A stretch of 7,015 nt of DNA from Planctomycetota bacterium (GTDB lineage Bacteria > Planctomycetota > Phycisphaerae > WQYP01). Where the stretch lies: the NCBI GenBank assembly GCA_021828925.1, contig JAJZCT010000176.1, positions 1 through 7,015 of the forward strand, in the 5' to 3' direction. The position numbers and the translations under genes were made by a program. Positions within the stretch are counted from its first letter, which is position 1, and the number at the start of each line of letters is the position of its first letter. Shown one piece after another: positions 1 to 5,960 of this stretch. The notes below the pieces were generated by a model that saw only the letters and a list, made by a program, of their open reading frames with translations, was not told where the DNA came from and did not search any database.

Positions 1-132
1 AACCTGAAAAGCCCAGATGCCGCAGCCCATGTTGTCCAAATCGCCCAAGGCTGGCAGGCTGCGATGGACCTTGGAGCCACGAATACCAATGCCAACCCGC
101 GGCAGCGATTTCTAGCCGGTGAGGCCTCATAA
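1..132 (+). pseudogene. C-terminal fragment of a possible secreted planctomycete-type protein (partial, no start in window)
   Basis: Frame 1 is open from the window edge to a TAA at 130-132 and gives 43 residues. They read like a soluble amphipathic helix region, with NLKSPDAAAHVV, IAQGWQAAMDLGA and then NPRQRFLAG. From memory, secreted planctomycete proteins that begin with a VPADAKW-like motif carry a similar 'L.s.daA..v..i.qG..a...L' segment near their C terminus, so this may be the tail of the same family as the leftward gene that starts at 596. The ending (LAGEAS then stop) coincides with the palindrome GAGGCCTC at 121-128, which suggests the true tail is cut there. The alternative is that this is only the antisense of the leftward open frame. 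The family link is recalled and untested. Confidence 0.4.
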
Positions 133-596
133 ACAGTGTGGCCCTTTTTATTAACAATTTTATCTATACCATCGGTTAGATGCGTTACGGTAATGGCAGC
201 GCTATGAGCTTGGAAGAACTTTTCAAAGCGCCGCTGACTGCTTGCCGCATGAATCACCACCAGGCCATGATTTGCTCCAACATTTCTTCCCACGAGTAGC
301 GCGTCATGAAAATCCTGGGGAAATTTCAGCCCCATGGCTTTTTCCAGCTTGGCCATGCGTTTTTCCGCCCGCCGGTGTGTATGGAGAAAATTTGCCAGCA
401 ATTTTCCCGCAGCAGGGTTTTTCATGGCCTGATCAAAATTCAGGTAGATGATCCATTTGGCGTCTGCGGGCACCGCCGCGGCGTTAAGTCTTACTGGAAC
501 CGGCGGTGAGGAAGCGGCAGCGGCATGTAAAGCCGAACCATCGGCTAAAGCTGCCGCGATAAGCAGTCCAAAAGCGATTATTGTCTTACGCACCAT
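1..596 (-). CDS. Secreted protein of unknown function, 'VPADAKW' type (partial, runs off left edge)
   Basis: The start is ATG at 596-594, preceded by GGAG at 606-603 with a 6-base spacer. The first ~25 residues (MVRKTIIAFGLLIAAALADG, then SALHA) are a typical signal peptide, with likely cleavage after SALHA, so the product is exported. The mature part has VPADAKWIIYLNFDQA at about residues 42-57, a basic helix at 73-90, then LKFPQDFHDALLVGRN and a GHTVYEAS strand near 152-159. This order (an N-terminal 'PADAKW' strand, 'F..D.hd..l.G', then a 'GHT..' strand) resembles uncharacterised secreted planctomycete proteins; no function is known to me. No stop occurs before the edge (198 codons visible). 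However, from about residue 160 (position ~119) the translation becomes rich in Trp, Cys and Arg and looks like antisense, so the real gene may break near 121-128. Confidence 0.72.
   Translation of the reverse strand, partial: MVRKTIIAFGLLIAAALADGSALHAAAASSPPVPVRLNAAAVPADAKWIIYLNFDQAMKNPAAGKLLANFLHTHRRAEKRMAKLEKAMGLKFPQDFHDALLVGRNVGANHGLVVIHAASSQRRFEKFFQAHSAAITVTHLTDGIDKIVNKKGHTVYEASPARNRCRGLALVFVAPRSIAACQPWAIWTTWAAASGLFR
121..128. repeat. 8-bp palindrome GAGGCCTC at a coding-strand switch
   Basis: GAGGCCTC is its own reverse complement. To its right the minus strand carries the plausible protein (residues 1 to ~158 of the leftward gene). To its left the plus strand carries the more natural-looking translation. 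A short palindrome at such a switch is the expected footprint of an inversion or of a fold-back/chimeric join, but an 8-bp palindrome also occurs by chance. Confidence 0.35.
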
Positions 597-788
597 AAAA
601 TTCTCCAAGCAGTACATAACCAGTATAATCTATTACGCGCCTGGTGTGCGGCCGGTTACAGGTATGGGAAAATTGTAAATGGCAATGATTGCTCCGGGCA
701 TTGCTCCGGGCGATTTACGCCGTGGCGGGAATCGTTTATGCTCAAGGGTCTGTTTTATGGTTGATTGTTACTGCGCGGTGATGAGCCT
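597..788. promoter_or_regulatory. Divergent intergenic region between the secreted protein and the SurA/PpiD-like gene
   Basis: This 192-bp region separates two divergent starts and should hold both promoters. For the leftward gene, TATACT on the minus strand (627-622) would place transcription start about 20 bases before the ATG, with a poor -35 match (CGCACA, 650-645) at a 17-base spacing. On the plus strand TATAAT lies at 624-629, without a recognisable -35 and 160 bases before the rightward gene. The AT-rich segment 667-690 and the tandem duplication at 688-711 lie between. No promoter is convincing. Confidence 0.3.
688..711. repeat. Perfect 12-bp tandem duplication
   Basis: ATTGCTCCGGGC is repeated twice without mismatch (688-699 and 700-711), about 80 bases upstream of the rightward operon. 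It lies outside any gene I support. It could be a replication-slippage duplication or a pair of direct binding sites; two copies alone cannot separate these. Confidence 0.8.
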
Positions 789-2792
789 ATGGCTACAAAG
801 TTAATGCGAAAATACAGCAAACCCATGATGGCGGTTCTGGGTGTGCTATTAATGGTGACGTTTCTGGTGGGTTATTCCTATCAATCGGGCATGGGCGGTT
901 CCGGTGATGCGTTTGTAGTGGGAAAGCTCAATGGACAGCCATTGACCAAGGGCAAGCTCACGCAGGCCCGAATTGACATACGCGTACTGCGTCATTTGCC
1001 CGCATTAGCGAATATGGGACTTTATCCGATGTGGCTTAGTCAGCGCAGCGATACCCGTGCGGCAATTCAGTTTTATCTTTTGCTGTTGGAAGCTCGCGCG
1101 TCCGGATTTTTTCCCGATATCGCCGATATTAATCTGCTGGTGAAACAAAAGATGTTACGCAAACAGATCGGCGAATTGCTGGCCAACTCCAACTTTGCGC
1201 AACCCAATGTTGTTCAGGCGCTTGAAGATTTAACCACGATTGACCAGCTACAGGTATTTATCGGTGGAGCGTGCCGTCCCAGCGCGCCGCAATTGGCGCA
1301 TTTTGTCAGTGAGCTTGGTACGTCGGTGAAGGTTCGCTACGCCCGAATGCGGGCTTCGGATACAGCTGATTCCATGCCAACGCCCGGCATGGCGGAATTG
1401 CAACACCTGTTTTCGGCCTATCGGACTACATTGCCCTGGACCGTCGGCAGGGCCACGCCGCCGCTGATTAACGGTCATCGGTATCCGTTTGGTTATCGTT
1501 ATCCGGATCGGGTGAAAATTGAATTTTTGAAATTTAATCGCGATGCGGTTCTGGCCAAACTCAAGCCCACCATTAAGGATATTCAAGCGGCGTATGCCTA
1601 TTATCAATCCCATCTGGATGATTTTGAAATTACACCGCCGGACACATCCACCGCCGCGGCGAAGGCGGCAAAACCCACCTATAAGACCTTTGATCAGGTG
1701 CGGCGGAAGTTGATCCGGCGGCAACTGATTAAGCGCGTGGATCAGATGTTCCGTCGGATGTTAAATCAAGCGGGACATATCGCTGATAAGCCATGGAGTA
1801 CGGTGGATATTAACGGTTATCATAAAGCGATACCGCGATCGCAGTGGGTGTCTTACAGCACGCTGGCGAGCGATCTTGGTAAACAATATGGTTACACACC
1901 GGTGGTGGGGCGGTGGAATCATTGGATGAATGCCGAGGACCTTGCCGGTTTACGCGGCATTGGTGATGCCACAACCGATCAGGCCGGATTATCGCGGGCG
2001 TTAGGATTAAGCGTCCTGGCGATGAAGGTGCATGCGTTGGATCCGCATTCAAAAAATATCGGTTTGCTGCTGCATTTGCAGGTGGGTTATGACGGCCCGG
2101 TGTTGACCGATTCGCATGGTAACAGGTACTTGTATCGTGTTATCGCGGTCAACAAAGCTCATAATCCCGCGACACTGGCGCAGGTGCGTTCCGCCGTGGT
2201 GCATGACGCGCAACTGCTGGCGGCCTATCGTGCGGATAAGAAAGCCGGTATGGCGTTAGCGGTGGAGGCGGGGCGTATCGGATTGCCGGCGGCCGCGAAA
2301 AAATATCATCTTGCGGTCTTCAGCCCCTCGTCCTTCAAGGCGTTGGAGAATCAACTGGTGGGTATGACTCCGGACGGGCAGCCGCAATATCAGTTGGCAC
2401 CGGGCCATTTGCCGGGGGTGCGGATTCGCAGCACCAAACTTATGCAGGCGGCATTTTTATTGGCGCATAAAGCCCTGGGGCGGTCTGATCCAGCGGATGT
2501 CTCGCGTGCCGGTCATGCCGCTACAAAAATTAAGTCTTCCGGCAACGGGCCATCCAAGGCCAAGCTGGTTCTCACGCACCCCTGCACAAGTGTGGCTCTG
2601 GATTCGCCGTTGGAAGTATTCGTGATGCAATTGGTCAATGCCAAGCCGGTGCCGGTGAATATTCTGCATGACTCGACGGATTTGGCCGGTGTCGGGCGGT
2701 ATCTGATGGGGCATTTGAATCAGCGTCTGCTGGCACAATGGTTCAGCTACGGAGCGGTAACCAAACGCCTGGGCTTCGTGGCCAACGATTGA
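789..2792 (+). CDS. Membrane-anchored SurA/PpiD-like protein lacking a recognisable parvulin domain
   Basis: I start at ATG 789 because GGTGA at 777-781 sits 7 bases upstream; a TTG at 765 would only add an unlikely 8-residue extension. The protein has 667 residues: a short basic N terminus, one membrane span at about 13-30 (MMAVLGVLLMVTFLVG), then a long part presumably outside the cytoplasm. Residues 42-53 (FVVGKLNGQPLT) followed by helical segments to about 220 follow the layout of PpiD/SurA N-terminal chaperone regions, and YPDRVKIEFLKFN (239-250) with YAYYQSHLDDFE (269-280) echoes the segment before PPIase domains in such proteins. An Ala/Pro/Thr linker (284-297) and a Lys/Arg-rich helix (303-324) follow. 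I see no parvulin active-site pattern, so isomerase activity is not supported. Inferred role: envelope protein folding or a scaffold. It is the first gene of an operon with the transporter 9 bp downstream. Confidence 0.8.
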   Translation: MATKLMRKYSKPMMAVLGVLLMVTFLVGYSYQSGMGGSGDAFVVGKLNGQPLTKGKLTQARIDIRVLRHLPALANMGLYPMWLSQRSDTRAAIQFYLLLLEARASGFFPDIADINLLVKQKMLRKQIGELLANSNFAQPNVVQALEDLTTIDQLQVFIGGACRPSAPQLAHFVSELGTSVKVRYARMRASDTADSMPTPGMAELQHLFSAYRTTLPWTVGRATPPLINGHRYPFGYRYPDRVKIEFLKFNRDAVLAKLKPTIKDIQAAYAYYQSHLDDFEITPPDTSTAAAKAAKPTYKTFDQVRRKLIRRQLIKRVDQMFRRMLNQAGHIADKPWSTVDINGYHKAIPRSQWVSYSTLASDLGKQYGYTPVVGRWNHWMNAEDLAGLRGIGDATTDQAGLSRALGLSVLAMKVHALDPHSKNIGLLLHLQVGYDGPVLTDSHGNRYLYRVIAVNKAHNPATLAQVRSAVVHDAQLLAAYRADKKAGMALAVEAGRIGLPAAAKKYHLAVFSPSSFKALENQLVGMTPDGQPQYQLAPGHLPGVRIRSTKLMQAAFLLAHKALGRSDPADVSRAGHAATKIKSSGNGPSKAKLVLTHPCTSVALDSPLEVFVMQLVNAKPVPVNILHDSTDLAGVGRYLMGHLNQRLLAQWFSYGAVTKRLGFVAND

Positions 2793-2801
2793 GCATTCGT
2801 C

Positions 2802-4154
2802 ATGAGTCGAATCGATAAAATTTTCTGGGATACACTTCGCGGCCCGAGGCAATGGATATCCCCCTGGTTTGCCGCGTATGCGCTGTTGGGGGCGGTATCA
2901 TCCGGACTGATTCCCATTCTGCTGCCGTTAATGATGGTGCAGCTTCTCCCGCACGATCTTGCCGCGGTAGGATATGTGATGGGGGCGTTTAATCTTGGTG
3001 CGTTAAGTTCGCCATTCTGGGGCAATCTGGCGGATGGAAAGAAGGCGTATCGCCTGGTATTTTGCGGCGGGCTGCTGCTGGAACTTGCGGCTATGATTGC
3101 ATTTCCATTGGCGGCGAATCTGGGGGCGTGGCTGGTTCTGGCGCTGCTGATGGGGGCGGGCAGTGCGGCGGTTAGCACGTGCGCAACGTTGTTAATTGTT
3201 GATTTTTATCCGCATGAACAATGGACCAGCCGCATTGGATGGTTGCAGACGTTTAATGGCTCCGGTCAGGTCATCGGGCTGCTGCTGGCGGGAGCATTTG
3301 CCACCATCGGATACCGCTTTGGTTTATGGATGGGGGCGGGGTTGCTGGCCGCGGCAGTTGTGGCGGGTTTGATACTCTTGCCGCGGGCATCCAGGGCGGC
3401 AAGCTCAATAAGTGAGATCAACAGGGCTGGACTTTCTCTGGATTTTGAGGCCTTATCTCGTTTTGCCCGCGTGGAGCTGATTGGTGGTGGATTGCTGAAG
3501 CACTTTCATTTACTGAATATTGCCGGATTAAAAAATATTCCGAAATTGCTGCCGACGCGCTTCGGCAGATTTCTCATGTCCTGGTTTTTTATGTTTTTAG
3601 GGGTGGCGGGCTTTTTCGCCTATTTTCCGATTTTTCTCAAACAGAGTTTTGGCGTCCTTCCGGCGACGACCTCGCTGACCTACGCTTTGGCGGCGGGCAT
3701 TGGTATATCGCTGTACAATTTATCGGGCGTCTGGGCGCAGAGGCGCGGAGCGGAGAAAATTTATTTCTATGGGCGCGTTCTGCGGTTCACCGGTTTTATA
3801 TTGCTGTTATTACCGCTGCTGTTACGTAAGTTTCCCGGAGACAATGTGATCGCACTGGTGGGTTTTGCCGTGGTGGTTCTGGCTTGGCCTGTACTGAGTG
3901 TTACCGGAACGGAATTAACCTCCGAACTAAGCCCCATCCGTCAGGGGGCGGCCCAGGGGTTGAATAATGCCGCCAACGCAGTAGGTACGGTCTCGGGAAC
4001 ATATCTGGCGGGCTGGCTGGTACACGTGGCGGGGTATCAGTGCATCCCGATTATGGCCTTGACTGGATTGGCGCTATCGATCGTAATTGATACATCGTTT
4101 CATCGATTGAAGCCGGCAGCAACGTCCGCGCCGGCCAGGAGCCTGTCCGAGTAA
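2802..4154 (+). CDS. Major facilitator superfamily (MFS) transporter
   Basis: 450 residues, the usual MFS length, with about 12 hydrophobic segments in two halves. The first half covers about 20-195 and the second about 256-432, joined by a cytoplasmic loop of about 60 residues (196-255). A motif-A-like sequence, GNLADGKKAYR, lies at 74-84 between segments 2 and 3, matching the family pattern G-x-L-a-D followed by basic residues. GSGQVIGLLLAG (153-164) resembles the segment 5 region. It should move a small solute across the inner membrane by secondary transport; the substrate cannot be read from sequence. The start ATG lies 9 bp after the previous stop with no strong Shine-Dalgarno, so translational coupling is likely. 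Its stop codon overlaps the next ATG (TAATG, 4152-4156). Confidence 0.9.
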   Translation: MSRIDKIFWDTLRGPRQWISPWFAAYALLGAVSSGLIPILLPLMMVQLLPHDLAAVGYVMGAFNLGALSSPFWGNLADGKKAYRLVFCGGLLLELAAMIAFPLAANLGAWLVLALLMGAGSAAVSTCATLLIVDFYPHEQWTSRIGWLQTFNGSGQVIGLLLAGAFATIGYRFGLWMGAGLLAAAVVAGLILLPRASRAASSISEINRAGLSLDFEALSRFARVELIGGGLLKHFHLLNIAGLKNIPKLLPTRFGRFLMSWFFMFLGVAGFFAYFPIFLKQSFGVLPATTSLTYALAAGIGISLYNLSGVWAQRRGAEKIYFYGRVLRFTGFILLLLPLLLRKFPGDNVIALVGFAVVVLAWPVLSVTGTELTSELSPIRQGAAQGLNNAANAVGTVSGTYLAGWLVHVAGYQCIPIMALTGLALSIVIDTSFHRLKPAATSAPARSLSE

Positions 4155-4334
4155 TGGCCGGGATTGCGATGGGGCTACTTGGGTTATACGCTTGCCGACG
4201 GGGTCCCGATGATTTCCGATGTTCGAATTAACGGCAGATTTCTGGGGCGATTTATCATCGATACCGGATCGAGGGTGTCTTACATTAAAAAATCAATAGC
4301 AAAATTCACCGCCAAGTCTCGGAATTCTGATGCG
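4154..4334 (+). pseudogene. Retropepsin-like aspartyl protease remnant (frameshifted and truncated)
   Basis: An ATG at 4154 overlaps the transporter stop and begins MAGIAMGLLGLYACRR, a signal- or anchor-like hydrophobic start, but that frame ends at 4229-4231. The neighbouring frame gives YTLADGVPM, then SDVRINGRFLGRFIIDTGS and SYIKKSIA, which is the first half of a retropepsin-type domain: a 'v.inG' strand followed by the catalytic DTG(S) loop at about 4258-4269. Joining the two frames with a one-base shift between about 4180 and 4205 would give a normal exported protease. Such domains need roughly 60-80 more residues, and none follow because the mobile insert begins near 4335. A short reading AKPDAAG-stop at 4817-4840, right of the insert, could be what is left of the tail. 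In family members the DTG aspartate is catalytic. The remnant is almost surely inactive. Confidence 0.65.
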
Positions 4335-4348
4335 AAAAAGAGGCTGAC

Positions 4349-4368
4349 ACGAATGGCACTTCCTTAAG
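4349..4368 (+). repeat. Left terminal inverted repeat of the IS4-type element
   Basis: ACGAATGGCACTTCCTTAAG is the exact reverse complement of 4770-4789. Outside it comes GAAAAAGAGGCTGAC, which matches the right arm only partly. Confidence 0.9.
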
Positions 4369-4376
4369 GACCGTGA

Positions 4377-4682
4377 TCATGCGGCAATGGCCTTTCGTGC
4401 CTGACCACATGCCGAAAGCCACGCCATAAGCCGCATCACGGCTGCACGGCAGGAGCCATCGGCATCCAGCACCTGAAAGAGAAAAGTCCACAGCGTTACC
4501 AGCGGTGGAAACAAGCGATCCCGGTACTTAAGGCCCTCCGCGGCGATCGCCTCCCGCACCTTCCGGGCTGGAAGCAATCGCTCCATGACCGTTACATCCC
4601 CGTCGAGAAAGCTCCGCGAAACACGTCTGACCTGGTGGGCAATCTTTTCGCGCCGCCGCCGTTGGTTGGCATACTTTGACAT
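4377..4682 (-). pseudogene. Truncated IS4-family transposase, N-terminal part only
   Basis: The start ATG at 4682-4680 follows a near-perfect Shine-Dalgarno AAGGAGG (4694-4688) with a 5-base spacer. The product is 101 residues: a basic N terminus (NQRRRREKIAHQVRRVS), then LLPARKVREAI, LKYRDRLFPPLVTLWTFL and QVLDADGSCRAAVMRLMAW. I recognise this as the N-terminal region of a group of IS4-family transposases, which continue with a 'CSPDTGAYCKAR'-like stretch and the DDE catalytic core. Here the similarity ends around residue 90, and the reading frame closes with ACGQARKAIAA and a TGA just inside the left inverted repeat. None of the DDE catalytic residues are present, so it cannot transpose by itself. 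The intact start signals mean a short basic protein could still be made. Confidence 0.85.
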
Positions 4683-4728
4683 CAAAGCCTCCTTGCTTTA
4701 ACGAGCCAAAGCATCAATTTCTCAGGGC

Positions 4729-4770
4729 GACGTAATTTGTCTATCTTCAGGTAAATAAAGTATTTACGTC
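4729..4770. repeat. Nested inverted repeats in the transposase leader
   Basis: GTAAATA (4751-4757) and TATTTAC (4761-4767) form a perfect 7-bp hairpin with a 3-base loop. GACGTAA (4729-4735) and TTACGTC (4764-4770) form a second, longer-looped 7-bp pairing that shares TTAC with the first, so the two cannot form at once. They lie just inside the right inverted repeat, upstream of the transposase start. Some IS4-family elements use leader hairpins to block translation of read-through transcripts; such a role here is inference. Confidence 0.5.
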
Positions 4771-4789
4771 TTAAGGAAGTGCCATTCGT
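4770..4789 (-). repeat. Right terminal inverted repeat of the IS4-type element
   Basis: CTTAAGGAAGTGCCATTCGT is the exact reverse complement of the left arm. It continues outward as ACCCGACACC and a run of seven T. Confidence 0.9.
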
Positions 4790-4810
4790 ACCCGACACCT
4801 TTTTTTCTCT

Positions 4811-4850
4811 TTGATAGCCAAGCCGGACGCGGCGGGTTAGAATTATTGGC
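4811..4850 (+). promoter_or_regulatory. Possible galM promoter at the edge of the mobile insert
   Basis: TTGATA at 4811-4816 resembles a -35 box and TAGAAT at 4838-4843 a -10 box, but the 21-base spacer is longer than usual. TAGAAT ends 7 bases before the ATG, so transcription from it would start at or next to the start codon (leaderless or nearly so). There is no Shine-Dalgarno in this stretch, which is consistent with that reading but does not prove it. Confidence 0.3.
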
Positions 4851-5891
4851 ATGAACATAACACATGAAATATTCGGTCATACCAAAGAAGCTCAACCGGT
4901 GGATATATTCACCCTGACCAGCCCAGCTGGATTGACACTCAAAATTTGCTCTTACGGGGCGACGATCACGGAGTTGCACACGCCGGACCGCAAGGGTGAT
5001 CCGGCGGATATTACACTGGGGTTTGACAAGCTGGGGCCTTATCTGGGAGAGCACCCATCGTTGGGTTGCGTGGTGGGCCGCGTGGCGAATCGTATTGCTA
5101 ATGCCCGCTTCCGGCTGAATAAAAAAGATTATGTATTGTATGCCAACAACGGCGGCCACAGCCTGCATGGCGGCAAAGTGGGCCTGGCCCGCAGGGTCTG
5201 GAAATCCCAGCAGACCAAAGTCAATGGCGCGCCGGCTGTCGAATTTACCTACCATAGTCCGGATATGGAGGAAGGTTACCCCGGAACGGTGGATTTTAAA
5301 GCCGTCTACCTGATGCCTGATAACCATACCATTCGTCTGATTATGGAAGCCCGCACGGACTATCCAACGCCGGTGAATCTTACCAATCATGCCTATTTTA
5401 ATTTTCACGGCGCCGGTAACGGCGATATTCTGGATCATGAATTGACCATTCATGCCGATCATTTCACCCCGGTGGATGCCTCGCTGATTCCCACGGGCGA
5501 AATCTCCCGCGTACACGGCACACCGCTGGACTTTACCCATCCCACAGCCATTGGGTCCCGCATTGCCCAAGTGCCCGGCGGCTACGACCATAACTTTGTC
5601 CTGCGAACCGGGGATGATCCCTTGCATCTTGCCGCGCGCCTCACGGAAGCAACAACCGGCCGGGCCATGGAAGTGTGGACAACACAGCCGGGCGTGCAGC
5701 TTTATACCGGCAATTTTCTCAACGGCGAAGTAAGCGGAATCGGAGGACCGTATCAGAAGCATGGCGGCCTGTGCCTGGAAACGCAGCATTTTCCAAATGC
5801 CGTGCATCATGGCCACTTTCCTTCGATTATTCTGCACCCGGGCCAGCACTATCACCATATTGCGGAGTATCGGTTTCCGAAACCGGTGTAA
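4851..5891 (+). CDS. galM: Aldose 1-epimerase (galactose mutarotase)
   Basis: The 346-residue protein has the normal length for cytoplasmic GalM and no signal peptide. It interconverts the alpha and beta anomers of aldoses such as galactose and glucose, feeding sugar kinases. All landmarks are present: YGATITELHTPDR (35-47), GRVANRI with Arg77, NNGGHSLHGG with His106, NLTNHAYFN with His180 as the expected catalytic acid, GGYDHNF with Asp246 binding substrate, and CLETQHFPN with Glu310 as the expected catalytic base. These correspond to Arg71, His96, His170, Asp243 and Glu304 of the Lactococcus lactis enzyme. The ATG at 4851 is the only start that fits the conserved N terminus, though it lacks a clear Shine-Dalgarno. 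No kinase or uridylyltransferase gene is nearby, so the sugar in question is unknown. The mobile insert ends about 45 bases upstream and may affect its expression. Confidence 0.96.
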   Translation: MNITHEIFGHTKEAQPVDIFTLTSPAGLTLKICSYGATITELHTPDRKGDPADITLGFDKLGPYLGEHPSLGCVVGRVANRIANARFRLNKKDYVLYANNGGHSLHGGKVGLARRVWKSQQTKVNGAPAVEFTYHSPDMEEGYPGTVDFKAVYLMPDNHTIRLIMEARTDYPTPVNLTNHAYFNFHGAGNGDILDHELTIHADHFTPVDASLIPTGEISRVHGTPLDFTHPTAIGSRIAQVPGGYDHNFVLRTGDDPLHLAARLTEATTGRAMEVWTTQPGVQLYTGNFLNGEVSGIGGPYQKHGGLCLETQHFPNAVHHGHFPSIILHPGQHYHHIAEYRFPKPV

Positions 5892-5914
5892 CAGGCGCAC
5901 CAAAGCCGAGATGA

Positions 5915-5951
5915 TTGGCAAGCAGCTTAGTGCTCAATAATCGGGTATGAT
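5915..5951 (+). promoter_or_regulatory. Possible promoter of the glycosyltransferase gene
   Basis: The 69-bp gap after galM holds TTGGCA (5915-5920) and AATAAT (5936-5941), each one base from consensus but only 15 bases apart. TATGAT at 5946-5951 is another -10-like hexamer, 9 bases before the start codon. No terminator hairpin for galM is visible, so co-transcription with galM is equally possible. Confidence 0.3.
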
Positions 5952-5960
5952 GCCCCCGCG

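Larger units (their letters stand above)
4335..4806. mobile_element. Internally deleted IS4-type insertion sequence (MITE-like, non-autonomous)
   Basis: A perfect 20-bp inverted repeat (4349-4368 and 4770-4789) continues outward imperfectly to AAAAA at 4335-4339 on the left and seven T at 4800-4806 on the right, with about 3 bases' difference in length between the arms. Inside lies only the beginning of an IS4-type transposase on the minus strand, starting near the right end. The full element of this type should be well over 1 kb, so most of the transposase gene has been lost. The exact outer ends and a target-site duplication could not be fixed. The insert separates the protease remnant from galM. 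Confidence 0.82.

Noticed and set aside
242..678. Three overlapping short plus-strand open frames (about 67-76 codons)
   Set aside because: They oppose the leftward secreted-protein gene, which has a good Shine-Dalgarno and signal peptide; their translations look like shadows.
1248..3178. Minus-strand open frames of 80-158 codons opposite the SurA/PpiD-like and MFS genes
   Set aside because: They are antisense to long convincing genes and show no domain, signal or ribosome-binding context.
4311..4822. GCCAAG direct repeat on both sides of the insert (4311-4316 and 4817-4822) as a target-site duplication
   Set aside because: The sequences just inside these copies (TCTCGG and TATCAA on the element strand) do not match as inverted-repeat ends, and a 6-bp match within about 30 bases of each end is likely by chance. 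It would define a 500-bp element if real.
5131..5914. Short plus-strand open frames in alternative frames within galM
   Set aside because: They are out-of-frame shadows of galM with no independent support.
4764..5921. Minus-strand open frame of 385 codons opposite galM
   Set aside because: It is fully antisense to a galM gene with all catalytic residues, and its translation has no recognisable domain and an odd composition rich in Arg, His and Met.
5892..5960. Terminator after galM
   Set aside because: No GC-rich stem followed by a T run is present in this gap.
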